A stretch of DNA of 6,049 bases from Halobacteriales archaeon QS_9_70_65 (GCA_003023535.1 PXSC01000008.1:11551-17599), one strand, 5' to 3'; shown: positions 1 to 5,548, counted from the stretch's first letter. Numbers and translations: made by a program. Notes: generated by a model not told the origin, from the sequence alone.

Positions 1-1263
1 GAGCTGGACGAGCGGGATCTGCCGCCGCGGTACCGACGGGTGTTCTGGGAGGACGGCGAGGTCGAGCGACCGCTGACGACGACGAACTCGACGGCCGCCG
101 CCGCGACCGGCATCGAGCGCCCCTGGGAGGCGGTCTCGGGGCTGATGTTCACCGACCGGGACGACTTCTCCGGGAAGATCGAGTTCACCGACCGGGAGAT
201 GGCCGAGTCGTGGCTGCTGGACCGCATCTCGACCGACCGGCTGTCGGGCAACCCGACGCTGGCGTTCGTCTTCGAGGAGGAAGCCGACGACGTCGTCTAC
301 GAGGCCGCCCGCGAGCAGAACCGCCCCATCCACGCCGACCGGGTGTGGATCGACTCGCTGCTGGAGGAGATGTTCGACGAGGACGAAGAGGAGATGCTCG
401 ACCTCGTGGAGGTCCGTGCCCCCGAGGAGATCGAGATGACGCTGGAGGACCTCGTGTTGACCGACGACCAGGAAAACGAGATCCACAAGGTGGTCAAGGC
501 CATCGAACACCGCGATTACCTGGCGGAGATCGGCCTCCGGGAGATCGGCAAGCTGCTGTTCGTCGGCCCGCCGGGCACCGGCAAGACGTCGGTCGCGCGC
601 GCCCTCGCCCGGGATCTGGACCTGCCGTTCGTCGAGGTGAAGCTGTCGATGATCACCAGCCAGTACCTCGGCGAGACGGCCAAGAACGTCGACAAGACGT
701 TCCGGGTCGCAAAGCGGCTCTCGCCGTGTATCCTCTTCATGGACGAGTTCGACTTCGTCGCCAAGACGCGCTCCTCGGACGAACACGCCGCCATCAAGCG
801 CGCCGTCAACACGCTGTTGAAGAGCATCGACGAGGTGTCGCTCATCCAGGACGACGTGCTGCTCATCGGCGCGACCAACCACCCCGACCAGCTGGACGCC
901 GCCGCCTGGCGGCGGTTCGACGAGATCGTCAACTTCCCGAAGCCGGACCTCGGCATGCGTGCCGACATCCTCGGCATCGTCACCCGCCGGATGGACGTCG
1001 AGAACTTCGATCCCGTCGAACTGGCGGAGGCGACCGAGGGGCTCACCGGCAGCGACCTCCGGCTCGTGCTCCGGGAGGCCGTCCTCGACGCCCTGACCGA
1101 GGACCGGACGACGCTCACGCAGGCGGACCTCGTCGACGCCATCGAGGACTTCGAGGAGCGTGACAACCTCAAGAACATGGACATGATCGAGGGCGACGCC
1201 GACGCGCTGGTGGCGGGCGACGAAGCGGCCTCCGACGGCGGCCACGCCCACGATCACGACTGA
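1..1263 (+). CDS. AAA family ATPase, single AAA domain, 5'-truncated by window edge
   Basis: The reading frame is open from base 1 (first residues ELDERDLPPRY) to TGA at 1261-1263, giving 420 visible residues. A GTG at 40 is in frame, but the upstream codons look like normal haloarchaeal protein, so the true start probably lies just outside the window. Counting from base 1: a roughly 165-residue acidic N-terminal region without a recognisable domain, then one AAA module with Walker A GPPGTGKT (189-196), Walker B CILFMDEFD (243-251, catalytic DE 248-249), sensor-1 GATN (290-293), a candidate arginine finger in WRRFDE (R304/R305) and a sensor-2-type GSDLR (R354). The tail ends GGHAHDHD (413-420), a His/Asp-rich end that might bind metal (inference). 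Known for the family: ATP-driven remodelling or unfolding, usually as a hexamer, in the same broad class as Cdc48/PAN ATPases. The substrate is unknown; there is no second AAA domain and no membrane or protease segment. It is followed after 39 bases by a hydrolase gene with its own promoter, so there is no strong operon signal. Confidence 0.93.
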   Translation, partial: ELDERDLPPRYRRVFWEDGEVERPLTTTNSTAAAATGIERPWEAVSGLMFTDRDDFSGKIEFTDREMAESWLLDRISTDRLSGNPTLAFVFEEEADDVVYEAAREQNRPIHADRVWIDSLLEEMFDEDEEEMLDLVEVRAPEEIEMTLEDLVLTDDQENEIHKVVKAIEHRDYLAEIGLREIGKLLFVGPPGTGKTSVARALARDLDLPFVEVKLSMITSQYLGETAKNVDKTFRVAKRLSPCILFMDEFDFVAKTRSSDEHAAIKRAVNTLLKSIDEVSLIQDDVLLIGATNHPDQLDAAAWRRFDEIVNFPKPDLGMRADILGIVTRRMDVENFDPVELAEATEGLTGSDLRLVLREAVLDALTEDRTTLTQADLVDAIEDFEERDNLKNMDMIEGDADALVAGDEAASDGGHAHDHD

Positions 1264-1269
1264 CCGAGG

Positions 1270-1278
1270 GGTTTAGGC
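1270..1278 (+). promoter_or_regulatory. TATA-like box of the MBL-fold hydrolase gene (leaderless)
   Basis: The sequence GTTTAG lies with its centre about 28 bases before the ATG at 1303, in an otherwise very GC-rich gap. This spacing puts transcription start at or next to the start codon, the leaderless pattern common in haloarchaea. No Shine-Dalgarno is visible before the ATG. It also supports ATG 1303 over the in-frame GTG at 1297. Confidence 0.5.
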
Positions 1279-1302
1279 CGCCGCCGCCCGTGAGTCGTGA
1301 CG

Positions 1303-2127
1303 ATGGAGGTCACGCTGCTGGGGACCGGCGACACGACGGGAACGCCGACGCCGAGCTGCGGCTGTGACACCTGCCGGACGGCCGTCGAGCGCGGCGTCGA
1401 ACGGTCCCGCTTTTCGGTCCACGTCCGCAACGAGCGGACCGGCGAGTCGCTGCTCGTCGACGCCAGCCCCGACTTCCGCCGGCAGTTCCTCGCACACGAC
1501 GTCGCGCTGCCGGATGCGGTCTGCATCAGCCACATCCACTTCGACCATCTGGACGGTCTCGGCAACGCCTACCGCCTGCTCGACCACTTGCCGGTGTTCG
1601 CGCCGGACGAGACCGACCCCGAGACCGGCGAGAGCGTCGCCGAGACCGTCGCCGACAGCTACAGTTACCTCGACGTCGTCACCGTCCGGCCGACGACGCC
1701 GTTCGAGGCCGTCGAGACCTGCGGGTTCGAGGTGACGTTCGTGCCGGTCGAGCACCCGCCGCTGGTCTGTTACGGCCTGCGGATCGAAGAGCCCGAAACC
1801 GACGCGACGTTGGCGCTGTCCGGCGACACCAGCTACGCCGTTCCGGACCGCTCGCGGGACGTCCTCCGGGGCGCGGACCTGCTTCTGGTCGACGGCATCG
1901 TCCCCGCCAAGCACTGCGAGTACCACCCGCTCGGCGGTGCCCACCCCGACGAGGCGGGCACCTACCGGACGTTCGGGACGAAGCACATGACCATCGAGGG
2001 TGCCCGCGCGCTCGCGGGGGAACTCGCCGCCGACGAGTACCGGCTGGTCCACCTGTCGCACTTCATCCCCGCCGGGGAGGCCTTCGACGACGACATGGCC
2101 GTCGACGGCGAGCGGTTCTCGCTGTAG
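1303..2127 (+). CDS. PhnP-like metallo-beta-lactamase-fold hydrolase
   Basis: The 274-residue protein starts MEVTLLGTGDTTGTPTP. That is the glycine-rich first strand typical of the PhnP/RNase Z-like branch of the metallo-beta-lactamase fold. A CGCDTC cluster (C19, C21, C24) matches the extra structural zinc site that PhnP-type enzymes carry after this strand. The catalytic metal motif HIHFDH is at H77, H79, D81, H82, with further probable ligands H151 (VEHPP), D175 (SGDTSY) and H250 or H253 (LVHLSH). Family knowledge: two-metal cytosolic phosphodiesterases; PhnP itself opens phosphoribosyl 1,2-cyclic phosphate. No phosphonate genes are visible beside it, so the substrate is not assigned and a nuclease or general cyclic phosphodiesterase role is equally possible. 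ATG 1303 is preferred to GTG 1297 because the fold begins directly at MEVTLLG and the promoter spacing fits. It converges on the next gene with only four bases between stop codons. Confidence 0.9.
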   Translation: MEVTLLGTGDTTGTPTPSCGCDTCRTAVERGVERSRFSVHVRNERTGESLLVDASPDFRRQFLAHDVALPDAVCISHIHFDHLDGLGNAYRLLDHLPVFAPDETDPETGESVAETVADSYSYLDVVTVRPTTPFEAVETCGFEVTFVPVEHPPLVCYGLRIEEPETDATLALSGDTSYAVPDRSRDVLRGADLLLVDGIVPAKHCEYHPLGGAHPDEAGTYRTFGTKHMTIEGARALAGELAADEYRLVHLSHFIPAGEAFDDDMAVDGERFSL

Positions 2128-2131
2128 GCGA

Positions 2132-3106
2132 TCACTCGCCGTTGCCGGCGAAGCGGTCCAGCCCCGCCTGCCGGCGGCCGGCGCCGGCGGGGTCGGGGTC
2201 CCACTCGGTCCGCTCGGCGCGTGCCGCCTCGGGGTCGGCCGCCGGCGGGTCGGCCGGCTCGTGTCCGCCGCAGTTCGGGCCACACTCCCGGGCCGGGTCG
2301 ACGAACCGACCCTTCCACGCGCAGTACGGCAGCGCGTCGTCCGGCCGGAACGGCGGGCCTTCGGCCTCGACGCGCTCGCAGGCCGGCAGTGACGACGGTC
2401 GCCACCCCTTGTCGTAGGCCCGCTCGGCGACCCGTCGCCGCAGGCGGGCCTTCTCGTCGGCGTCGACCGGCTCGACGTCGACGCGGGCGGGCCGTTCCTC
2501 CAGCACCGCCAGCCCGGGGTCGTCGGTCGGCAGCGGCGCCGCCGCCCGGACGACCTCGACGTCGCCGGTCTCGGGGTCGAACCGCCAGACGCCGACCGGA
2601 TCCGGTAGCCGGTTGAGGTGGGCGCCGGTGACGTACGACGCCGTCACCAGCACCACCTCGTCGAACAGCCCCAAGGAGACGTCCTTCCGGAGCTGGAGCC
2701 GGAGGTCGCCCGGCCGGTCGAGGTCGGGCTTGTTCTCGAAGGCGCGCAGGCCGTCGAACCAGTCGGGATACCGGACGGCCTGCCGGACGTACCGGCGGCC
2801 GTTGCGGCGCTCGACCTCGAGGAAGCCGGCCTCGACGGCGCGGTCGACGACCGACCGGGCTCGCTCCGGCGGCAGGTCGACGACGTCCCGCCAGTGCCGC
2901 GCCCGGCCGACGCCGACGTCACCCTCGACGACCGCCGGCGGAATGGTCTCGGCGGCCATGGCGACGCGCTCGTCGAAGGCCGCTCCCGGACGAACCTCGA
3001 CGACGTCGACCACGCGGGAGTGGGAGCCGAGCTGGCGGGCGACGACGCCGTCGCTGTCGGCCTCGAGGGCGGCACAGACCGCGAGTTCGAAGGCGAACTC
3101 CCGCAC
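2132..3106 (-). CDS. Haloarchaeal DUF5787-type protein; putative PD-(D/E)XK nuclease with Cys cluster
   Basis: This is a 324-residue protein if started at GTG 3106 (MREFAFELAV). An in-frame TTG at 3133 would add nine residues, but GTG 3106 has a TATA-like box 28 bases upstream and matches how I remember homologues beginning. I recognise it from memory as a haloarchaeal DUF5787-like protein without assigned function. Visible parts: RVVDVVEV with D34; a helix-rich segment at about 65-115 resembling a winged helix (DLPPERARSVVDRAVEAGFL, then a basic RRNGRRYVRQ hairpin); FENKPD with E124-x-K126, followed by a QLRKDVSL helix and the strand DEVVLVTASYV; and a C-terminal part with C243, C262, C275 and C279 (CGPNC). 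D34 plus E124-x-K126 plus the following Gln helix resemble a PD-(D/E)XK nuclease core, and four cysteines could bind zinc or an Fe-S cluster (inference). The acidic, Pro-rich tail looks disordered. It ends four bases from the convergent hydrolase stop. Confidence 0.85.
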   Translation of the reverse strand: MREFAFELAVCAALEADSDGVVARQLGSHSRVVDVVEVRPGAAFDERVAMAAETIPPAVVEGDVGVGRARHWRDVVDLPPERARSVVDRAVEAGFLEVERRNGRRYVRQAVRYPDWFDGLRAFENKPDLDRPGDLRLQLRKDVSLGLFDEVVLVTASYVTGAHLNRLPDPVGVWRFDPETGDVEVVRAAAPLPTDDPGLAVLEERPARVDVEPVDADEKARLRRRVAERAYDKGWRPSSLPACERVEAEGPPFRPDDALPYCAWKGRFVDPARECGPNCGGHEPADPPAADPEAARAERTEWDPDPAGAGRRQAGLDRFAGNGE

Positions 3107-3129
3107 GGCTCCGGTCAGGGGGCGCTCGG

Positions 3130-3138
3130 TCAAAAAGC
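3130..3138 (-). promoter_or_regulatory. TATA-like box of the DUF5787-type gene (leaderless)
   Basis: On the minus strand the sequence reads GCTTTTTG, with the T run at 3136-3132, centred 28 bases before GTG 3106. It is the only T-rich stretch nearby and has the haloarchaeal leaderless spacing. This site decides the GTG 3106 start against the TTG at 3133, which would lie inside the box. Confidence 0.55.
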
Positions 3139-3275
3139 GGTCGGCTTCCGGGCGCAGCGCGTCACGGAAACGTTCCTACGCCCTGCTTTCCGCTCCACGA
3201 GTCGGTCGGGATAGGCTGTGTATGAAAGGAATGTACGAGTGAGCGTTTGACTCGGCGTGATGACCTCGAAAGCCC

Positions 3276-3298
3276 TCGCGGCGCTCGGGGCGCCGCGA
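3276..3298. repeat. Perfect 9-bp hairpin near left end of the element
   Basis: Arms TCGCGGCGC (3276-3284) and GCGCCGCGA (3290-3298) surround TCGGG. The first three bases overlap the end of the left inverted arm. An overlapping alternative, CCCTCGC/GCTCGGG around GGC (3273-3289), has the tandem TC/TC mismatch layout seen in other hairpins of this window. Confidence 0.7.
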
Positions 3299-3309
3299 CT
3301 CGCTGCGCG

Positions 3310-3326
3310 CGCTCGCGCCGCTCGCG
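3310..3326. repeat. Triloop hairpin with tandem mismatch
   Basis: Arms CGCTCGC and GCTCGCG close on the three-base loop GCC. Two pairs form next to the loop, then a TC/TC double mismatch (GA/GA on the other strand), then three more pairs. Confidence 0.5.
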
Positions 3327-3335
3327 TGCTTGTTC

Positions 3336-3362
3336 CGGACGACTCCCTTCGGTCGTCGTCCG
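3336..3362. repeat. Long triloop hairpin with tandem mismatch
   Basis: The left arm (3336-3347, CGGACGACTCCC) and right arm (3351-3362, GGTCGTCGTCCG) enclose TTC. Ten of twelve positions pair. The two that do not are again the third and fourth from the loop, TC opposite TC, giving GA opposite GA on the minus strand with a GAA loop. Confidence 0.75.
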
Positions 3363-3364
3363 AC

Positions 3365-3392
3365 GTTCGCCTCACTATGTTCGGCTCACCAT
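3365..3392. repeat. Two tandem imperfect 14-bp direct repeats
   Basis: GTTCGCCTCACTAT (3365-3378) is followed directly by GTTCGGCTCACCAT (3379-3392), identical at 12 of 14 positions. This is the only direct repeat I see inside an element otherwise made of inverted repeats. Confidence 0.6.
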
Positions 3393-3415
3393 CGTCGGGG
3401 CACCGCCGAGCGCCA

Positions 3416-3483
3416 CTCGCCCTTTCAGTCCGTCAAGGACCGCCTGCCGAGAAGCCGGTCGCCTGGTGGACTGAAAGGGCGAG
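3416..3483. repeat. 16-bp perfect inverted repeat around a 36-nt spacer
   Basis: CTCGCCCTTTCAGTCC (3416-3431) is the exact reverse complement of GGACTGAAAGGGCGAG (3468-3483). The spacer (3432-3467) can add a five-pair GACCG/CGGTC stem. It forms one long stem-loop just upstream of the hairpin array. The ACTGAAAGGG arm seems familiar to me from other haloarchaeal intergenic regions (memory only, not checked). Confidence 0.85.
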
Positions 3484-3489
3484 GCCTGC

Positions 3490-3697
3490 GTGGCGGCGGA
3501 GCCGCCACATTATAGGCGGTCGGCTACGCCGACCGCCCTGGTGGCGGCCGCTGTGTGGGCCCTATCCGAGCGCAGCGAGGATATCCCACATGGCTCGAAA
3601 GGCGCCTGCGGCGCCTCTCGTCATCCCGGAAGAGCTTCGCTCTTCCGTAGATCGCGGATCTCCGATCCGCTCACTCCCGAAAATCGGAGATTTTCGG
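3490..3697. repeat. Array of seven C(GNA)G triloop hairpins with unrelated stems
   Basis: Hairpins (arms; loop on + strand): 3490-3508 GTGGCGGC, GGA; 3515-3537 GGCGGTCGGC, TAC; 3563-3583 TATCCGAGC, GCA, with a tandem GA/GA mismatch and an outer TGTGGG/CCCACA clamp at 3554-3590; 3600-3616 AGGCGCC, TGC; 3627-3647 CGGAAGAGC, TTC; 3654-3670 GCGGATC, TCC; 3677-3697 CCGAAAATC, GGA. Six stems of 7-10 bp are perfect. Every loop has exactly three bases, each closed by C-G and each of GNA form on the + strand (first, third, seventh) or on the minus strand (the others). Hairpin-to-hairpin gaps are 6-10 nt except around the clamped third one. Stem sequences are unrelated, so this is neither a CRISPR nor a simple sequence repeat. 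C(GNA)G triloops are known as unusually stable DNA mini-hairpins. Confidence 0.9.
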
Positions 3698-3742
3698 AGA
3701 CAGCGTGGCCCGCCACCCGGCCGAGGGCTTTCGAGGTGTTCA

Positions 3743-3765
3743 CGTATTCCTTTTACCGGAATACG
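3743..3765. repeat. Hairpin abutting the element's right end
   Basis: CGTATTCC (3743-3750) and GGAATACG (3758-3765) form a perfect 8-bp stem around TTTTACC, sharing two bases with the right inverted arm. Read on the minus strand the loop is GGTAAAA, a possible TATA-like box for a transcript entering the element; read on the + strand it is a stem with a T-rich loop. Neither role is proven. Confidence 0.6.
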
Positions 3766-3946
3766 ATTGAATCACCTGCACCACACGCAGACCCGTTCCA
3801 ACGGACGACCTACTGCTTCGTCGAGTGGAATAGCTCGGCTCCGATTCTCCGACACCCGGGCGACCGCCGCTCCGAGAGCGATCGGACCGGACGAGCGGGC
3901 GGGTCGCCGCCTCCAGCGTCGTCGTGCGGCTTGCCGTAATGGGGTG
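3766..3946. other. Intergenic stretch with no recognised content
   Basis: I find no gene, RNA gene or strong repeat here. Frames crossing it give Arg/Ser-rich peptides without motifs. It has slightly more A/T than the element on its left and may be the remnant downstream region of the broken regulator gene. Confidence 0.5.
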
Positions 3947-3981
3947 CCGGCGGACACCGACCCGTGGCGGGTGCTCGCCGG
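3947..3981. repeat. Imperfect hairpin just downstream of the regulator pseudogene
   Basis: Sixteen-base arms around CGT (3963-3965) pair at 12 of 16 positions. The mismatches come in two tandem doublets (third/fourth and ninth/tenth from the loop). It lies 22 bases beyond the minus-strand stop at 4004, so it might act in 3'-end formation. There is no T-run, so I do not call it a terminator. Confidence 0.4.
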
Positions 3982-4003
3982 TAGGAGACCCCGAGGACTC
4001 GTA

Positions 4004-4796
4004 TCAGTCGTCGGCCGCGGCTTCGAGGGCGTGGCGCTCGGCGTCGACGACGGCCAGCTCCTCGTCGAGGACGACCTCGAGGCGCTCGCCGTCGAGTTCG
4101 ACGTCGACGCGGAACCGCCAGGGGTCGTCGTTCAATACGGTGGTGTCGTCGTCGGCGACACACCACGGTAGCGTCCAGAACGGCACCGCGTTGAGGTCGA
4201 CGCCGTGGTCGCGGTAGAAGGAGACCACCTCGGCGTCGTCGAGCAGCGAGATGCCGATCGTGGTGTCGGTCTCGTTCTCGCAGCGCCGACACCAGTGGGT
4301 GACGTCGACGGTCGCCTCGGCCTCGGAGTCGGCGTAGTCGACGGTCGTCTCCATGCGGCCGTTGCAGTCGGGACAGACCCCGTCGGCGGACAGACACAGC
4401 AGGTGCCGGACCCGCTGGTTGAACGCGTCCATCACCTCCGGCGCCGCAGTCGATGCAGTCGCCCTCGACGGCGAACGGCTCGAGTTCGGGATCCCGGTTC
4501 AGCGACCCCGATAGCACCGCCTGGATGACCGCCCGCCCGGGGCTCCGGAAGTCGTAGCCGTCGTCGGTCTTGGCGACGAACTGGCCCGTCAGCTTCTGGA
4601 GGTGGTAGTTGAACTGCGCGCTGTCGGCCATCCCCACCCGGCTCCGCAGGTCGGAGAAGGTGACGGGCCGCTCCGGGGCGGCCCACAGCGCCTCGAGGAT
4701 GGCGAGTCGGGTCTCGTTGCCGACGACCGCGAACGCCTCCGCCGGCCCGAGACACTCCTCGCAGTCGAACAGCGAGGCCCGTTCCGCGTCGCTCAT
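4004..4796 (-). pseudogene. Winged-helix / zinc-ribbon regulator broken by frame change (likely internal deletion)
   Basis: The first frame starts at ATG 4796 (MSDAERASLFDCEEC) and carries an ArsR-like winged helix at about residues 19-87 (VGNETRLAILEALW, then SAQFNYHLQKL), then EGDCIDCG ending near residue 118. The protein then continues in another frame from about base 4441 as PEVMDAFNQRVRHLLC, with CPDC and CRRC zinc knuckles, DDDTTVLNDDPWRF and a natural acidic end AAADD before TGA 4004. Neither frame alone makes a full protein; the first frame past the junction becomes Arg/Pro-rich junk. From memory, homologues have about 35-45 more residues here, with a second zinc knuckle and a PFPPGG-like stretch, so the junction looks like an out-of-frame deletion rather than a one-base slip. 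Role of the intact family: haloarchaeal transcription regulator, target unknown. A sequencing error is the other explanation. Confidence 0.85.
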
Positions 4797-4819
4797 ACCC
4801 GCTCCGACGGCCCCCAGCG

Positions 4820-4828
4820 GCTAATAGC
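4820..4828 (-). promoter_or_regulatory. TATA-like box of the winged-helix regulator (leaderless)
   Basis: On the minus strand CTATTAG (TAATA at 4822-4826 on +) is centred about 28 bases before ATG 4796. It lies in the 58-base gap after the upstream dehalogenase-like gene, so the regulator had its own promoter. The preserved promoter suggests the coding break is recent. Confidence 0.55.
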
Positions 4829-4854
4829 TTGGCTGAAATTCGCTTGTGTAACCG

Positions 4855-5526
4855 TTACGTCACGTCGAGCGTCGGGCCGACCTCCCGGAGGTCGGAGACG
4901 ACGGCGTCGGGCTCGCCCGCGAAGTCGTCCCAGGGGACCGTTCCGCGGTCGAGCCAGACCCCGGTCATGTCGGCGTGGCTCGCGCCGAGGACGTCGTAGA
5001 ACAGCGCGCTGACGTGGGCGATGCGGTCGATCGGCGTCCCGGTCCGGGCGGCGGCGTGACGGTACAGTTCGGTCGCCGGTTTGAACGTCCCGACCTCGTC
5101 GGCGCTGATGGTGTCCGCGAGGTACCCGCCGATGCCGGCGTGGTCGACCATCGACGAAAGCATCTCGGGGTTGCCGTTCGAGAGGACGTACACGTCGACG
5201 CCGGCCTCCTCGAGTGCGCGAAGGCCGGCGCGGACGTCCTCGAAGACGGCCAGTTCGTGGTAGGTCTCGAGGACCGCCTCCCGCTCGGACTCGGGCAACT
5301 CGACGCCGTGAGCGGCGAGCGCGTGCTCCAGCGCCGCCCGGTTCAGCGCGTAGAAGGTGTCGTAGGCGTCGATTTCGTCGACGACGGTCGTGTACAGCAG
5401 CGACCGGGAGCGCCAGTGATTCGAGACGGGGTCGGGGTCCTCGACGACGTCGGAAAGCGCCGCCTCGACGGCCTCGACGTCGACGAGCGTGCTGTAGGAG
5501 TCGACGGTGACTGTCTCGGGGGGCAT
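4855..5526 (-). CDS. HAD-superfamily hydrolase, haloacid dehalogenase type II-like
   Basis: This 223-residue cytosolic protein has all four HAD motifs: the nucleophile motif VDSYSTL (D9, T13), S116-N117 in VYVLSNGNP, K149 in GTFKP with Y155 shortly after, and S173/D178 in HVSALFYDV. The cap contains HWRSRSLLYTTVVDEIDAYDTF, aligning by eye with the Trp-Arg and aromatic stretch of L-2-haloacid dehalogenases (R39 in the place of their catalytic Arg). Known chemistry of that subfamily: hydrolytic removal of halide from 2-haloalkanoic acids through an Asp ester. Motif IV is unusual: the family's S-x-N-x-x-D reads S-A-L-F-Y-D, so the Asn is Leu. The substrate may therefore be a phosphate or other ester rather than a haloacid. 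Length is typical of the family. ATG 5526 is supported by a TATA-like box about 27 bases upstream. The stop TAA at 4855 is 58 bases from the next minus-strand gene. Confidence 0.9.
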   Translation of the reverse strand: MPPETVTVDSYSTLVDVEAVEAALSDVVEDPDPVSNHWRSRSLLYTTVVDEIDAYDTFYALNRAALEHALAAHGVELPESEREAVLETYHELAVFEDVRAGLRALEEAGVDVYVLSNGNPEMLSSMVDHAGIGGYLADTISADEVGTFKPATELYRHAAARTGTPIDRIAHVSALFYDVLGASHADMTGVWLDRGTVPWDDFAGEPDAVVSDLREVGPTLDVT

Positions 5527-5548
5527 ACGACGGGGTTGGGCCGCCAGC

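Larger units (their letters stand above)
3256..3744. repeat. 489-base palindrome-packed non-coding element bounded by inverted ends
   Basis: The left end (3256-3278) and right end (3722-3744) are inverted copies: a 16-bp perfect block (ACCTCGAAAGCCCTCG at 3263-3278 against CGAGGGCTTTCGAGGT at 3722-3737), two mismatched positions, then five more pairs (CGTGA against TCACG). Between them nearly every stretch folds on itself: hairpins at 3276-3298, 3310-3326 and 3336-3362, a 16-bp inverted repeat at 3416-3483, and the triloop hairpin array at 3490-3697. Open frames running through it give low-acidity, Arg/Ser/Ala-rich peptides unlike haloarchaeal protein. I see no transposase and no clear target-site duplication outside the ends. 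It could be a MITE-like passive mobile element, a large structured RNA closed by an end-to-end stem, or a DNA-level folding element. It sits between two minus-strand genes. Confidence 0.75.

Noticed and set aside
1273..2283. 336-codon minus-strand frame opposite the MBL-fold gene
   Set aside because: It is the antisense shadow of a gene with clear metal-binding motifs. Its peptide is Arg/Val/Gly-rich without motifs.
3131..3133. TTG start for the DUF5787-type protein
   Set aside because: It would sit inside the T-rich promoter box. GTG at 3106 has correct leaderless spacing and the expected N-terminus.
3416..3483. Insertion-sequence terminal repeats around a transposase
   Set aside because: Only 36 bases lie between the arms and no transposase-like frame is present anywhere in the window.
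3490..3697. CRISPR array
   Set aside because: There is no repeated unit. Each hairpin has a different stem and the gaps are mostly 6-10 nt, far too short for spacers.
3490..3697. Cluster of intrinsic terminators or tRNA-like genes
   Set aside because: No U-runs follow the stems, seven terminators in a row are implausible, and no cloverleaf with T-loop or anticodon features could be assembled.
3257..4171. Long open frame (304 codons) on the + strand through the palindromic region
   Set aside because: The peptide is Arg/Ala/Ser-rich with no motifs, lacks haloarchaeal acidity, and runs into DNA antisense to the regulator gene. The frame is open only because of high GC.
3810..4440. C-terminal continuation of the regulator's first frame
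   Set aside because: After the junction it becomes Arg/Pro-rich, while the other frame gives a coherent zinc-ribbon protein. It is a frameshift tail, not a fusion domain.
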